A stretch of 64,000 bases of DNA, taken from NCBI GenBank assembly GCA_018902755.1, contig JAHIQI010000070.1:1-64000 (forward strand), read 5' to 3'. Positions 6,589-15,776 of the stretch are shown here, one piece after another. The notes beneath the pieces were generated by a model. It did no database searches, was not told where the DNA came from, and saw only the letters and a program-made list of their open reading frames with translations. Source of the DNA: Pseudomonadota bacterium. GTDB taxonomy: Bacteria; Desulfobacterota; Desulfarculia; Desulfarculales; Desulfarculaceae. Each line of letters begins with the position of its first letter. Within the stretch, counting starts at the first letter, position 1. The position numbers and the translations under genes are program-made.

Positions 6589-8320
6589 CCTCTTCCTGCA
6601 AGCGGCGGGCTATGGTTGATTGGCTTACCCTAAGGTGCTGGGCCACCTTGCGCTGGGTGCCCAAGCGCCGCAAGGCCTCGCGAATCCAGTCCAGCTCAAG
6701 GTCCCGCAAGCGCTGGCGCAGGTCGAAGCCCTGCTCCCAATCCAAATCTTGGCTGTGGTCCTGGGCCTTGCGCACCTCGGCGGGCAGGTCCTCGGGGCGC
6801 ACCTCCTCGCCGGGGCTGAGGATCAGCACCCGCTCCACGATGTTCTCTAGCTCGCGTACGTTGCCGGGGTAGCTGTAGTTGAGCATCAAGGTGCGGGCCT
6901 CGGGGCCCAATTGCTTGTGGATCTGGTTGTCCTCGCCGATGCGTTTTAGGAAAAAGTCCAGCAGGTAGAGGATGTCGCTGGGGCGCTCGCGCAGGGGGGG
7001 CACGAAAAGAGGCACCACGTTGAAGCGGTAGAACAGGTCGTGGCGGAAGCGTTTGGCCTCCACCTCGGCGGCAAGGTCCTTGTTGGTGGCCGCGATCACT
7101 CTGGTGTCGATCTCCTTTTCCACCGAGCCGCCCACCCGGATCATGCGCCGCGCCTCCAAAAAGCGCAGCAACTTCACCTGGTGCTCGGGAGGCAGCTCGC
7201 CTATCTCGTCCAGAAACAGGGTCCCCTGGTTGGCCAACTCCACCAAACCGGGCTTGCCCCGGCTGCTGGCCCCGGTGAAGGCGCCGCGCTCATAGCCGAA
7301 AAGTTCGGATTCGAACAGGGAGGTGGGAATGGCCGCGCAGTCCACCCGCACGAAGGGGCCCTGAGCCCGGGGCGACTTGGCGTGGATGAGCTTGGCCAGC
7401 ATGCTCTTACCCACCCCCGACTCGCCGGTGATGAGCACCGTGGAGTTGGTGGGGGCCACCCGGAGGGCCTTCTCGTACACCTCTTTCATGGCCCGGCTGC
7501 GGCACATGAAGTGGTCGTCGGACATCTCCTCCAGCTGCTTTTCCAATAGCGTGCTGCGGAATTGCTCCAGTTGGGCCTCGCTCTCCTCCAGTTGGCGGCG
7601 CATGCGGTCCAGCAGGGTGATATCGCGGTCGTTGATCACCACGAAGGCCACCTCGCCCTCGGCGTCGTAGATGGGGCTGCCGGTGGCCAGGATCTTCTTA
7701 CCCGATTTGAGGTGCTGCACCATGGTCACCGTGGTCTTGCGCCGAAGCACCTCCAAAGTCACCGAGCCGTTGAAGTTGCCCTCGTCCAAGAGGTCGCCCA
7801 CGAAGCGGCCCTCCACCTTTTCTCGGGGCAGTCCGGTGAGGCGCAGGGCGGCGCGGTTGATCTTGACCACGACCCCCTGGTTGTTGGTGATCCACAGGCC
7901 ATCAAAGGAGGACTCCATGATGGCCTCCAGTTGGGAGGCCACGGCCTTGTAGGGCTCGGGATACAAGGAGCCCTGCTCCGGGTCCCAGGGGTCGCCCATC
8001 ATCACCATCACCCAACGCACCAGGCCGTCGGCATACACCGGCAGGTAGTTGACCAGCACGTTGCACTGGTCCAAGCGCAGACGGTTGCCCAACTGGGGAG
8101 CGCCGCTCTTGATGGTGACCCGGGCCGCCAGCCAGGCCTCGGGCTCCAAAATCTCCGCCGGGGTGCCCACGATTTCCAGGTGAGCCTGCTCGAAAATACG
8201 CCCCGCCGCCGGGTTGGCGTAGACCACGATGCCTTTGGCGTCGATGACCAGGACCCCGGCCGGGGAGGCGTCGAAGTGCGAGGTGATGGGAGTGAGTTCC
8301 GATGTGGGCTGGGCGGCCAT
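6569..8320 (-). CDS. PAS-domain sigma-54-dependent transcriptional regulator
   Basis: This 583-residue one-component activator has two PAS domains (about 10-120 and 125-245), a short linker coiled coil and a sigma-54 AAA+ domain (about 270-505). The AAA+ part has Walker A GESGVGKS, the sigma-54 contact loop GAFTGA and Walker B FLDEIGELP. A Fis-type helix-turn-helix follows (RKVAQHLRVSQSTIARRL). There is no receiver domain, so the signal is probably a small ligand or redox state sensed by the PAS domains. It stands alone, convergent to the DUF3187 gene, and its targets are not evident; I found no sigma-54 promoter beside it. Confidence 0.92.
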   Translation of the reverse strand: MAAQPTSELTPITSHFDASPAGVLVIDAKGIVVYANPAAGRIFEQAHLEIVGTPAEILEPEAWLAARVTIKSGAPQLGNRLRLDQCNVLVNYLPVYADGLVRWVMVMMGDPWDPEQGSLYPEPYKAVASQLEAIMESSFDGLWITNNQGVVVKINRAALRLTGLPREKVEGRFVGDLLDEGNFNGSVTLEVLRRKTTVTMVQHLKSGKKILATGSPIYDAEGEVAFVVINDRDITLLDRMRRQLEESEAQLEQFRSTLLEKQLEEMSDDHFMCRSRAMKEVYEKALRVAPTNSTVLITGESGVGKSMLAKLIHAKSPRAQGPFVRVDCAAIPTSLFESELFGYERGAFTGASSRGKPGLVELANQGTLFLDEIGELPPEHQVKLLRFLEARRMIRVGGSVEKEIDTRVIAATNKDLAAEVEAKRFRHDLFYRFNVVPLFVPPLRERPSDILYLLDFFLKRIGEDNQIHKQLGPEARTLMLNYSYPGNVRELENIVERVLILSPGEEVRPEDLPAEVRKAQDHSQDLDWEQGFDLRQRLRDLELDWIREALRRLGTQRKVAQHLRVSQSTIARRLQEEEDSTIH

Positions 8321-8439
8321 ATCCTAATATCTCCTGAAAGCCATGCCTATAGACAACCGTATGCCCGGCCGCCTGTCAATGGCTCCGGCCCTTGATGGGT
8401 AGTACCTGCTTTGGGGCGCTTAGCCCCTCAGCCGCTAGC

Positions 8440-9096
8440 CTACCCCTTTTTGCCCTTGGCCGACACAGTGATGCGGGCCACGTACTTGACCCATTCGTCG
8501 CCATAGTGCTCCCCGGCCACCACCCGCAGGGGAAAACCGTGCTTGCGCGGCAGCTCCCAGCCGTTGACCTGGTAAGCCAGGAACACCTCGTCGGAGAGCG
8601 CCTCGCGCAGGGAAAAGTGCTCCACCTTGGGCCACTGCTTTCCCACGCTCCGGATGGTCACCCGGTTGGCTTCGTCCTTGGGCCTCGCCTGCCGGAGCAG
8701 CGCGCCCAGGCTCAGGCCGGTCCAGCGGGCGTTAAAGGAGAACACCCCCGGGCAGATAAGAAGCACGGTGCGCTCCACCACCGGCCGGGCCTTCAGTTCG
8801 GCCAGGCTCAGGCTAAGGGGGTGCTCCACCGCCCCGTCGACGACCAGCCGCCACTTGGCAGAGTCCACCGCCAGATCGGTCTGGCCCATGGTGCCGAAGT
8901 CCTCTAGAGGGGTAATCGCCAGGTTACGGTTGTCGACGCTCTGGGGATTCAGGTGGGCCAGGTCGGTTGCCTTGAGGTGGCCGGGCAGAATGCGGCGCTT
9001 GCCCTCGGCCCACAAACGGCCGGGCCAGGACAGGGCCAGGGAGGCCCCGGCCATGATTTTGAGGCTCCGGGAAAAGAAAACGCGGCGAGAATTCAT
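8440..9096 (-). CDS. Tat-exported molybdopterin-dependent oxidoreductase (sulfite oxidase fold)
   Basis: This 218-residue protein starts with a twin-arginine signal (SRRVFFSR, then a hydrophobic stretch to LWA), so it is folded with its cofactor before export to the periplasm. The rest fits the oxidoreductase molybdopterin-binding domain of the sulfite oxidase/MsrP (YedY) fold, with the presumed Mo-ligand Cys in LICPGVFSF and a later ELPRKHGFPLR segment. It lacks the MsrP membrane partner and the dimerisation domain of true sulfite oxidases. The substrate is unknown. It is a single gene. Confidence 0.85.
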   Translation of the reverse strand: MNSRRVFFSRSLKIMAGASLALSWPGRLWAEGKRRILPGHLKATDLAHLNPQSVDNRNLAITPLEDFGTMGQTDLAVDSAKWRLVVDGAVEHPLSLSLAELKARPVVERTVLLICPGVFSFNARWTGLSLGALLRQARPKDEANRVTIRSVGKQWPKVEHFSLREALSDEVFLAYQVNGWELPRKHGFPLRVVAGEHYGDEWVKYVARITVSAKGKKG

Positions 9097-9175
9097 GAGA
9101 CGGCTGCTTTCTCACCCCCTGCCCTGCCCGTCGCTCCTCCCAGGCTCCGGGTCATTGCCTATCTAAAATAATAGT

Positions 9176-10132
9176 CTAACGGCGTGCCCCAAGACGTTCC
9201 AGGGCCGCGGCGGCCGCGCCCCACAGGCCGCTGTTCTCGTCGGTGATCAGCCATACCGGGATGCCCGCCAGAATGCGGTTGGTGGGGTCGGCCAGGCGGA
9301 ACTCCCCGCCAAAGGCGGGATGGCGCACCAGATCGGGCAGCTTCACCGCCAGGCCACCGGCGATGTACACCCCGCCCAGGGCCACCACCTGCAAGGCCCA
9401 CTGGCGGCAGGCCCGGCCATAAAAGCGGGCCATCCATTCCAGAGTAGGCGGGTGGCTATCCAGCGCCTCGCCAACCTGGGCTGGCTCCAGCTTTCGGCCG
9501 GTAAAAAACTGGTACAAATAGCTCAAACCCTTGCCCGACACCACCGTGTCGGCGATGGGATAAGGGTCGCCCCGCTCCTGCCCCAAAAACTCCTGATAGG
9601 CCGCTTCCTCTGGGCCGAAAAAGGCGAAGGCGGCGTGGCCTGCTTCCGAGGCCACCGGCACCCACCCTCCCCGGCCGTCCGGGGCCAGGGCCGCGTGGCC
9701 CAGATTGCTGCCCGCGCCGATCACCGCCTTGGCCGCCCGGAGATCGGCCCGGCCCGGCAGCACTTCCTGGGCGGCACGAGCCACCGGCGAGAGGCAGGCC
9801 CAGGCCTGGGCCACGAAGTCGTTGATGAGCAGGCTGGGGGTGTCGCCGCCCAGGTCCCGCCCCAGGTCGATGTCCCAGGCGATGTGGGGTGGCTGGCAAT
9901 AGCTCTCCCCCTGCACCGGCCCGGCGGCGGCCAGGCAGATCAGGTCGGCCCGCTCGTGGTCCAGACCCAGATCGCTCGAAGCCAGGCTGTCCAGCAGTTC
10001 CTGAAAAGAAGCGGCCTGGGCGGTGGGAAACCACGCGCTGCTGACAAGATGCAGGCTATCTGAGGTGTCTCCCTCGAAATACGCGAAGCGGCTGTTGGTG
10101 GCTCCGATGTCGGCGGCCAGGATGGACGGCAT
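9176..10132 (-). CDS. glk: Glucokinase
   Basis: Transfers phosphate from ATP to glucose in the cytoplasm, the entry step to glycolysis. The 318-residue product has the ASKHA-fold ATP-binding start LAADIGATNSRF, the second phosphate region VIGAGSNLGHA, and GGVYIAGGLAVK near the C-terminus, all as in the bacterial Glk family (usual length about 320). The start is the second of two adjacent ATG codons (10132), five bases from GGAG; the stop TGA of the upstream disulfide oxidoreductase overlaps it, so the two are translationally coupled. Confidence 0.85.
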   Translation of the reverse strand: MPSILAADIGATNSRFAYFEGDTSDSLHLVSSAWFPTAQAASFQELLDSLASSDLGLDHERADLICLAAAGPVQGESYCQPPHIAWDIDLGRDLGGDTPSLLINDFVAQAWACLSPVARAAQEVLPGRADLRAAKAVIGAGSNLGHAALAPDGRGGWVPVASEAGHAAFAFFGPEEAAYQEFLGQERGDPYPIADTVVSGKGLSYLYQFFTGRKLEPAQVGEALDSHPPTLEWMARFYGRACRQWALQVVALGGVYIAGGLAVKLPDLVRHPAFGGEFRLADPTNRILAGIPVWLITDENSGLWGAAAAALERLGARR

Positions 10133-11598
10133 CATTTCTCCTGCCAGGGCGGGTTGCAAGCGCGGCCCTTGGTGTTGAAGAAGACCTTGAGCCCCTTTTT
10201 CACCAAGTCCGAGAAAAGCTTGGGGGCCAGCACGTCGCCGGCCACCTTCTTGTTGATCTCACCCAGGGTGGGATAGGGGTGCATGGCCCCGGCCAGGGTG
10301 GAGAGCTTCACCCCTCCACCCAGCACGGCCACCCACTCGTTGATGATCTCCCCGGCGTGGGGGCCCAATATCTGCACCCCCAGGGGCTTTTCGCTCTTGT
10401 CCAGGATCAGCTTGATGCGCCCCAGCCCGGACCCCTCGGCCAGAGCCCGGTCATTGGCCGCGAAATCCTCGCTCCACACGGTGTAGTCCAGGCCAGCCGC
10501 CGCGGCCGCCTTTTCGTTCAGGCCCACCGAGGCCAGCTCCGGCTGGATGAAGGTGCACCAGGGCAGCCAGGTGTAGTCGGCCTTGCGCGGCAGGCGCAAC
10601 ACCGCGTTGGCCAGCACCACCCCGCCCTCGTAGCCCGCCGCGTGGGTGAACTGATGCCCGCCGGTCACGTCGCCCGCGCCGTAGATGTGCTTGTGGCTGG
10701 TGCGCAGGCGCTGGTCCAGCTTGAGCCCCTTGGCGTCGTAGTCCACCCCTATGTCCTCTAGGCCCAGGCCGTCCAGGTTGGCCCGGCGGCCCAAAGCCAC
10801 CAGCAGAGCCTCGGCGCTGAGCTCCACCTGCTGGCCTTGGCCGTCGAACAAGATCAACACGGGGCGTCCGTTGACTTCGCGCGCCGCGCTGATCCTGGCG
10901 TTCAGGTAGAACTCCACGCCCTCACCTTGCAGGGCGACAGTGGCCAGGTCGGCCAGGTCCTTGTCTTCCTTGCTCAGCACCTGGCCGCTGCGCTGCACCA
11001 GGCTAACCTGGCAGCCCAAACGTTGGAAGGCCTGGGCCATCTCCAGGGCTATGGGCCCACCGCCCAGGATGATCATGGTCTGGGGCAGGCGCTCCAGATA
11101 GAAGATGTCCTTGTTGGTCAGGTAAGGGATGTCGGCCAGGCCGGGCACCGGCGGCAGGGCGGGCGAGGAACCGGTGGCGATGAGCCAGGACTTGGCCGAT
11201 ATGCGCTCCCCCTCCAGGTCCACACTGTGCTCGTCCACGAAGCGGGCCTGGCCGAAACGCACCTGGGCCCCCAGCTCGCAGAAGCGCTCCGCGCTGTCGT
11301 GCTTTTGGATAACCGCGATCACGCCCTTGATGCGCTCCACCACCTGGGCGTAGTCCACCGGAGGCGGGGTCATTTTGGGCAGGCCATAGCGAGCCGAGGT
11401 CTTCATGAGGTGATAAACCGAGGCGCTCTTGATGAGGGTCTTGCTGGGCACGCAACCGTAGTGCAGGCAGTCGCCGCCCAGGTGGGGTTCCTTTTCGATG
11501 AGCAGCACCTTGGCCCCCAGCTGGGCCGCGCCCGAGGCCAGGGTTAGCCCGGCCGAGCCGCCGCCCAACACCCCCACGTCATAATCGTACCCGGCCAT
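10132..11598 (-). CDS. FAD-dependent pyridine nucleotide-disulfide oxidoreductase
   Basis: Family of dihydrolipoamide dehydrogenase and mercuric reductase. The 488-residue product has an FAD-binding GGGSAGL near the N-terminus, the redox-active disulfide in GGDCLHYGCVPSK, an NAD-binding GGGPIALEMA near residue 180, and the FAD-binding GAGDVTG. The C-terminal dimerisation domain has HPYPTLGE, where lipoamide dehydrogenases have HAHPT. No 2-oxoacid dehydrogenase genes are near, so the electron acceptor is unknown. The frame is open far upstream, but ATG 11598 with GGAGGAG is the evident start. It lies eight bases after a TVP38 membrane protein, a common pairing in bacteria. Confidence 0.88.
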   Translation of the reverse strand: MAGYDYDVGVLGGGSAGLTLASGAAQLGAKVLLIEKEPHLGGDCLHYGCVPSKTLIKSASVYHLMKTSARYGLPKMTPPPVDYAQVVERIKGVIAVIQKHDSAERFCELGAQVRFGQARFVDEHSVDLEGERISAKSWLIATGSSPALPPVPGLADIPYLTNKDIFYLERLPQTMIILGGGPIALEMAQAFQRLGCQVSLVQRSGQVLSKEDKDLADLATVALQGEGVEFYLNARISAAREVNGRPVLILFDGQGQQVELSAEALLVALGRRANLDGLGLEDIGVDYDAKGLKLDQRLRTSHKHIYGAGDVTGGHQFTHAAGYEGGVVLANAVLRLPRKADYTWLPWCTFIQPELASVGLNEKAAAAAGLDYTVWSEDFAANDRALAEGSGLGRIKLILDKSEKPLGVQILGPHAGEIINEWVAVLGGGVKLSTLAGAMHPYPTLGEINKKVAGDVLAPKLFSDLVKKGLKVFFNTKGRACNPPWQEK

Positions 11599-11606
11599 GG
11601 CTCCTC

Positions 11607-12317
11607 CTATGGTTCGATGATGGCCTGGCGGCCGGTGCGTCGGCGGTACCAGGCCAGGGCCTTTTTCACCACCAGCGGGAAGAGGCCCAGGATTACGAAG
11701 CTGATGATCAGGCCCGGCGAAAGGATGCCGCCCAGGGAGTCGATCCGGCCCAGCTCCCTGCCCGCGTTGGTGAACACCGCCGTGCCGGGCAGCATGCCGA
11801 TCTGGCTGACCCAGTAAAAGGTGCGCAGCGGCATCTTGGTCAGCCCCATGACCAGGTTGATGACGAAGAAGGGGAACAGGGGCACCAGGCGCAGGGTGAA
11901 CAGGTAAAAGGAGCCTTCCCGCTCCACCCCCCGGTTGATGGGCCCCAGCTTGTCGCCGAACCTCTGCTGCACCCAGTTGCCCAGCACGAAGCGGGCGAAG
12001 AAGCAGGCCAGGGTGGCCCCGATGCTGCTGGCGAAGGAGACCACCAACAGGGTCCACCAGAAGCCGAACAAGGCCCCACCCAACAGGGTCATCACCGCCG
12101 CGCCGGGCAGGGAAAAGGCGGTTACCAATATGTAGAGAACAAAATAGCCGCCCAGCATGAAGGCCGGATGGGCGGCGTAATAGGCCTGGAAGCGGGCCTG
12201 GGACTCTTTCACGTAGCTCAGGGAAAAATATTGTCCCAGGTCCAGCAGCCAAAAGGCCAGGATGGCCACCACCACCAGGGCCACCACGGCCAGGCGTTTG
12301 ATCAAGCGTCGGTTCAT
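11607..12317 (-). CDS. TVP38/TMEM64 family membrane protein
   Basis: The 236-residue inner-membrane protein has about five to six hydrophobic segments and the family core (FSLPGAAVMTLLGGALFG, then LRLVPLFPFFVINLVMGL). The family (DedA/VTT superfamily) includes lipid scramblase-like proteins; the bacterial role is poorly known. Start ATG 12317 is preceded by GGGAGAGGG. It is first in a three-gene unit with the disulfide oxidoreductase and glucokinase. Confidence 0.85.
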   Translation of the reverse strand: MNRRLIKRLAVVALVVVAILAFWLLDLGQYFSLSYVKESQARFQAYYAAHPAFMLGGYFVLYILVTAFSLPGAAVMTLLGGALFGFWWTLLVVSFASSIGATLACFFARFVLGNWVQQRFGDKLGPINRGVEREGSFYLFTLRLVPLFPFFVINLVMGLTKMPLRTFYWVSQIGMLPGTAVFTNAGRELGRIDSLGGILSPGLIISFVILGLFPLVVKKALAWYRRRTGRQAIIEP

Positions 12318-12462
12318 GCCCTCTCCCAGTCGGCCGCCTCGCGCCGTCGCGCCGCGGGCCACGGCTCTCCCCGCCCCGGCGGCTGGGGCGGATGCATATG
12401 TCTCTACCCCACTCTAGGGCGGCCGTCTGGGGAGGCCAATCCCTATTTCACCGCCGCGCCCC

Positions 12463-13275
12463 TTATTTGGACGGGTGGACCGGCCAGAACAGCTTTTTGC
12501 CGTCAGCCTCGTAGTCGGCGATTATCTTCTGCCCCTGTGCCGAAAGCAGGAATTTCTCGAACTTCTTGGCCTGGTCGTACTTGACCTTGGGGCACTTGGC
12601 CGGGTTCACCAGAATCACCGAATAGGGATTCTTCAAAAGGTCCTGGTTGTCGGCCAGGATCACCAGGCTTATGCGGCCGGTGCTCAGGTATTTGCGATAG
12701 GTGGCGATGTCGCTCAGGGTGTAGGCCCCCAGTTCGTCGGCCATGGTCAGGGTGGGGCCCATGCCTCGACCCGCCTCGCGGTAGCCCGGCCAGTCGGGCT
12801 TGATGCCCGCCGCCTTCCACAAGGACAGCTCCTTCACCTGGGTGCCGGAGTTGTCGCCCCGGGAAAGGAAGGGAACCTTGGCCTGGGCGATGCGCTTCAG
12901 GGCTTCCTGCACGGTGCCCGACTTCTGAACCTTGGCCGGGTTGCCCGGAGGCCCCACCAATACGAAGTAGTTGTGCATCAGCGGCTTGCGGTCCACCCCG
13001 TAGCCGTCAGCCACGAAGCGCTCTTCCAGGGCCGGGGCGTGCACGATCACCACATCGGCGTCGCAGCGTTTGGCGATGGCCAAAGCCTTGCCGGTGCCCA
13101 CGGGAATGTAGTGCACGGTTATGCCGCTCTGCTTGGTGAAGGCGGGCAGCAGCACGTCCAGAAGCCCGGTGTTGGCGGTGCTGGTGGTGGTGGCCAGGAC
13201 CAGGCGGTCCACGGCCATTGCCGGGGCGGCCAGTAAAAGGGTCAGCAAGACGATCAGCAGCACGCGTAAGCGCAT
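12463..13275 (-). CDS. tupA: Tungstate ABC transporter substrate-binding protein
   Basis: Periplasmic protein that captures tungstate for import. The 270-residue product has a signal peptide (to AMAVD), then the TupA signature LATTTSTANTGLLD and the oxyanion-binding GTGKAL, with DVVIVHAPALE and RGDNSGTQ further on. This pattern separates TupA from ModA and from sulfate binders. It is the last gene of the operon ModE-like, MobB-like, tupB, tupC, tupA. Tungsten is needed for the aldehyde:ferredoxin oxidoreductase encoded at 24.6-26.5 kb. WtpA or phosphate binders are less likely given the signature. Confidence 0.9.
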   Translation of the reverse strand: MRLRVLLIVLLTLLLAAPAMAVDRLVLATTTSTANTGLLDVLLPAFTKQSGITVHYIPVGTGKALAIAKRCDADVVIVHAPALEERFVADGYGVDRKPLMHNYFVLVGPPGNPAKVQKSGTVQEALKRIAQAKVPFLSRGDNSGTQVKELSLWKAAGIKPDWPGYREAGRGMGPTLTMADELGAYTLSDIATYRKYLSTGRISLVILADNQDLLKNPYSVILVNPAKCPKVKYDQAKKFEKFLLSAQGQKIIADYEADGKKLFWPVHPSK

Positions 13276-13353
13276 GGGTAATACCTCCCAGAGGGGCCGA
13301 AAAAGTTGTTGGCTATCATGTTAGCAAGGTGTGGGCGGGCGGGAAAGCGGCAA

Positions 13354-14034
13354 TCAAGCGCCGGGCCTGTGCCCGTCTTCGGGAACCAGGCGGCCCTCGC
13401 GCAGATAGACCACCCGCTGGGCCAGGCGGTGGGCCTGCTCCAGGGCGTGGCTAACCAGCACCACGGCGCAGCCTTGGCCGGGCAGTTCGCCCAGCACCCG
13501 CTCGAAGACCTGGGCGCTGGCCGGATCAAGGTTGGCGAAGGGCTCGTCCAACAGCAGGGCCCGAGGCCTGAGCACCAGGGCCCGGGCCAACGCCACCCGC
13601 TGCATCTCCCCCCCGGAGAGCCGCCGGGCCCGGCGCGGGCCGAAACCGGCCAGGCCCACCTGCTCCAGGGCCTGGGCCACCCGCTCCTCGCGCGTGGCCC
13701 GATCCATGCCCCGCAGGCGCAGGCCGTAGGCCACGTTCTTGTCCACGCTGGTCTCGAAAAGATAGGCCTGCTGGGCCACCAGGGTAATTTGGCGCCGCCA
13801 GGCGGTCAGTTGCGATCCGGAGCGGGGCAGCTCGTGTCCGTCAAAGAACAGGCGACCTCGGTCCGGCGGGCTGATGAGGGCCAGAAGCGAAAGCAACGTG
13901 GTCTTGCCCGCGCCGTTGGGGCCTTCCACCACGGTGATCACTCCCGCCTCCAAATCCAGGCGCTCCAGGTTCAGGGCCTCGCGCTGTTCAAAGCGCTTGA
14001 CCACCCCCCGTAGGCTGAACAGGGCTTGGCTCAT
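13354..14034 (-). CDS. tupC: Tungstate ABC transporter ATP-binding protein
   Basis: Cytoplasmic ATPase that powers tungstate import with the TupB channel. The 226-residue protein shows Walker A GPNGAGKTT, the Q-loop region ITLVAQQAYLFE, the ABC signature LSGGEMQR, Walker B LLLDEPFANLD and the switch His in LVSHALEQ. It lies ten bases after tupB and 78 bases before tupA. Its identity rests on that context; the protein alone would be a generic ABC ATPase of the anion importer group. Confidence 0.88.
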   Translation of the reverse strand: MSQALFSLRGVVKRFEQREALNLERLDLEAGVITVVEGPNGAGKTTLLSLLALISPPDRGRLFFDGHELPRSGSQLTAWRRQITLVAQQAYLFETSVDKNVAYGLRLRGMDRATREERVAQALEQVGLAGFGPRRARRLSGGEMQRVALARALVLRPRALLLDEPFANLDPASAQVFERVLGELPGQGCAVVLVSHALEQAHRLAQRVVYLREGRLVPEDGHRPGA

Positions 14035-14044
14035 AAACGCCCCC

Positions 14045-14737
14045 CTACTTCCAGCGGGCCTGGAGCTGGTGGCTGGCCAGGTTCACGGCCAGGGCCACTA
14101 CCAGCAAAAAGAAGCCCAAGGCCATGCCCTGGGCGAACTCGCCCTTGCTGGTCTCCAGGGCGATGGCCGTGGTGAAGGTGCGGGTGTAGTGGCGGATGTT
14201 GCCGCCCACCATGATGGCCGCGCCCACCTCGGTTATCACCCGGCCGAACCCGGCGGCCAGGGCGGCCAGCACCGCGAAGCGCGCCTCCTTTAGCACCGCC
14301 CAGGCGGCCTGCAAGGGGGTGGCCCCCAGGGTAAGGGCGGTGGGACCCACCCGGTTGTCCAGGGTTATCACCGCCGCGATCACCAGGGCGGTTATCAGGG
14401 GAAAGGCCAGCACCGCCTGGGCCACCACCATGGCCCCCGGCGTGTACAGCAAACCCAGGCCTCCCAGGGGACCGTGGTAGGAGAGCAGGCCGTAGACCAC
14501 CAGTCCCACCACCACCGTGGGCAAGGCCAGCAGGGTGTTGAACAGCACCACCAGGAAGCGCTTGCCCACGAACTCCTTCTGGCCGATGACCAGGCCCAGG
14601 GGCACCGCCGCCAGGGCGGCCAGGATAACCGCGCTAAGCGACACCCGCAGGGAGAGCCATGCGATGCCATAGACCTCGGGGTCCAGATTGACCAGCAGGC
14701 CCAGGCCCCTGGTCAGGCCACCCAGGAAAAAATCCAA
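14045..14737 (-). CDS. tupB: Tungstate ABC transporter permease
   Basis: Inner-membrane channel of the importer, 230 residues with about six hydrophobic segments. The ATPase-coupling EAA-like loop is present (FGRVITEVGAAIMVGGNI), as are TLGATPLQAAW and the N-terminal SLRVSLSAVILAALAAVPLG, all typical of TupB/CysT-type permeases. It begins four bases after the MobB-like gene and is followed directly by tupC. Confidence 0.9.
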   Translation of the reverse strand: MDFFLGGLTRGLGLLVNLDPEVYGIAWLSLRVSLSAVILAALAAVPLGLVIGQKEFVGKRFLVVLFNTLLALPTVVVGLVVYGLLSYHGPLGGLGLLYTPGAMVVAQAVLAFPLITALVIAAVITLDNRVGPTALTLGATPLQAAWAVLKEARFAVLAALAAGFGRVITEVGAAIMVGGNIRHYTRTFTTAIALETSKGEFAQGMALGFFLLVVALAVNLASHQLQARWK

Positions 14738-14741
14738 GGCC

Positions 14742-15347
14742 CTACTCTTCTATTATGATTTCCAGCCTGCGTGCGCCTTCGGTCCCCTTTAGGGGAGCCA
14801 GCAGGCCGTGCAAGCTGTTGGCGATGATGTCCTTCACGAAGGCCTTGGCCTTGATGGGCTCGCCGTCGGCCAAGATGGTCAGAGAGCGCCGTTCGGTCCG
14901 CTCACCGATCCTGGCGGCAAGAAAACCGGCCAGGCCCGCCGCGTCGTCGAACACCGGCACGCCTGGGTCGGGGGGGATGTCGCTCGGCCCGGCCAAGGCC
15001 AGAAGCCCGGCCCGGCCCAACAGGCCCGGGGCGTTGCCCGCGCCGCAATACCCCACCATGGCCTTGCCCTCCTCCGGGGGCAGCAGGCTTATAACCAGTT
15101 GGGCGCCCTCCAGCAGGCGCAGGCCGTCTTCCAGGGACGGCGCACCGCCGGGGTTGAGCATGGTGAAGCTATTCGCTCCCAGGCGCAGTTCGGCCGCGCC
15201 GCAGACGGGCGGCGCAGCCGGGGCCTCCTCCGGCCTGGCCACAGCCACCCGCACCCCCCGCGCGGCCAATTCGCGGCACAGAGCTATGAGGAAATCTTCC
15301 TGGGCCGCGTCTCCAGGCCCGGCCAGATGCACCAGCATGGCGGCCAT
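14742..15347 (-). CDS. MobB-like protein without a P-loop
   Basis: The product is 201 residues. The C-terminal part (IKAKAFVKDIIANSLHG, then LKGTEGARRLEIII) resembles the end of deltaproteobacterial MobB proteins, which help load guanine nucleotide onto molybdopterin. MobB normally begins with a Walker A GTP-binding loop; here the matching segment reads VHLAGPGDAAQEDFL and lacks the GKT/GKS. The protein may therefore be a non-GTPase derivative, perhaps an adaptor for tungsten cofactor. It sits between a ModE-like regulator and tupB, separated by three and four bases, clearly one operon. The MobB relation is from recalled sequence patterns. Confidence 0.55.
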   Translation of the reverse strand: MAAMLVHLAGPGDAAQEDFLIALCRELAARGVRVAVARPEEAPAAPPVCGAAELRLGANSFTMLNPGGAPSLEDGLRLLEGAQLVISLLPPEEGKAMVGYCGAGNAPGLLGRAGLLALAGPSDIPPDPGVPVFDDAAGLAGFLAARIGERTERRSLTILADGEPIKAKAFVKDIIANSLHGLLAPLKGTEGARRLEIIIEE

Positions 15348-15350
15348 GGG

Positions 15351-15707
15351 CTAACTCTTCTCCCCGCGCAGGTCGCTGACCAATTTGCTCCAGTTCTTCT
15401 GAGCCTTGTCGGCGAAGTCCTGGGCCTGCTTTTCAAACAGCTCGAACTGCTTGACCATCTTCAGCCCCTGGGGAGTGAGTTGCACTTCCCGGCGTCCGGC
15501 GTCGCTACGCTCCACCAAGGCAAAGCCCAAGCGCTTTTCCGAGGCCCGCAACCGCCCCCAGGCCGCGCGGTAGCTCATGTTCAGCTCACGGGCCGCCCCG
15601 GCCAATGAGCCCTGGTTGACCACCGCCTTGAGCAGCTTCAAGCGGCCTCCCCCAAAAAGAACCTTGTCGTCTTCCTCTATCCACAGCTTGAACTGAACTT
15701 CTGCCAT
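15351..15707 (-). CDS. ModE-like winged helix regulator, DNA-binding domain only
   Basis: The protein is 118 residues. The helix-turn-helix LKAVVNQGSLAGAARELNMS and wing YRAAWGRLRASEKRLG match the LysR-type N-terminal domain of ModE, the molybdate-responsive repressor. The C-terminal molybdate-binding (TOBE/MOP) domains are absent; instead there is a helical tail (FELFEKQAQDFADKAQ). ATG 15707 is chosen because AAGGGAAGG precedes it; the open frame extends to 15809. It heads the tungstate operon and faces moeA, so it probably controls both through the shared 136-bp spacer. How it senses metal without a TOBE domain is open. Confidence 0.8.
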   Translation of the reverse strand: MAEVQFKLWIEEDDKVLFGGGRLKLLKAVVNQGSLAGAARELNMSYRAAWGRLRASEKRLGFALVERSDAGRREVQLTPQGLKMVKQFELFEKQAQDFADKAQKNWSKLVSDLRGEKS

Positions 15708-15776
15708 GGCCTTCCCTTCACTTTTTCCGCCGTTGGCCGCCTTATGCGTCCGGGGTTGCCCCACGGGCGGACTTAG

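Noticed and set aside
8392..8907. Plus-strand frame opposite the molybdopterin protein gene
   Set aside because: Mirror frame with Gly/His/Pro-rich shadow composition; the minus-strand gene has a Tat signal and domain match.
11599..12252. N-terminal extension of the disulfide oxidoreductase
   Set aside because: Shadow of the TVP38 gene; the FAD motif begins right after ATG 11598.
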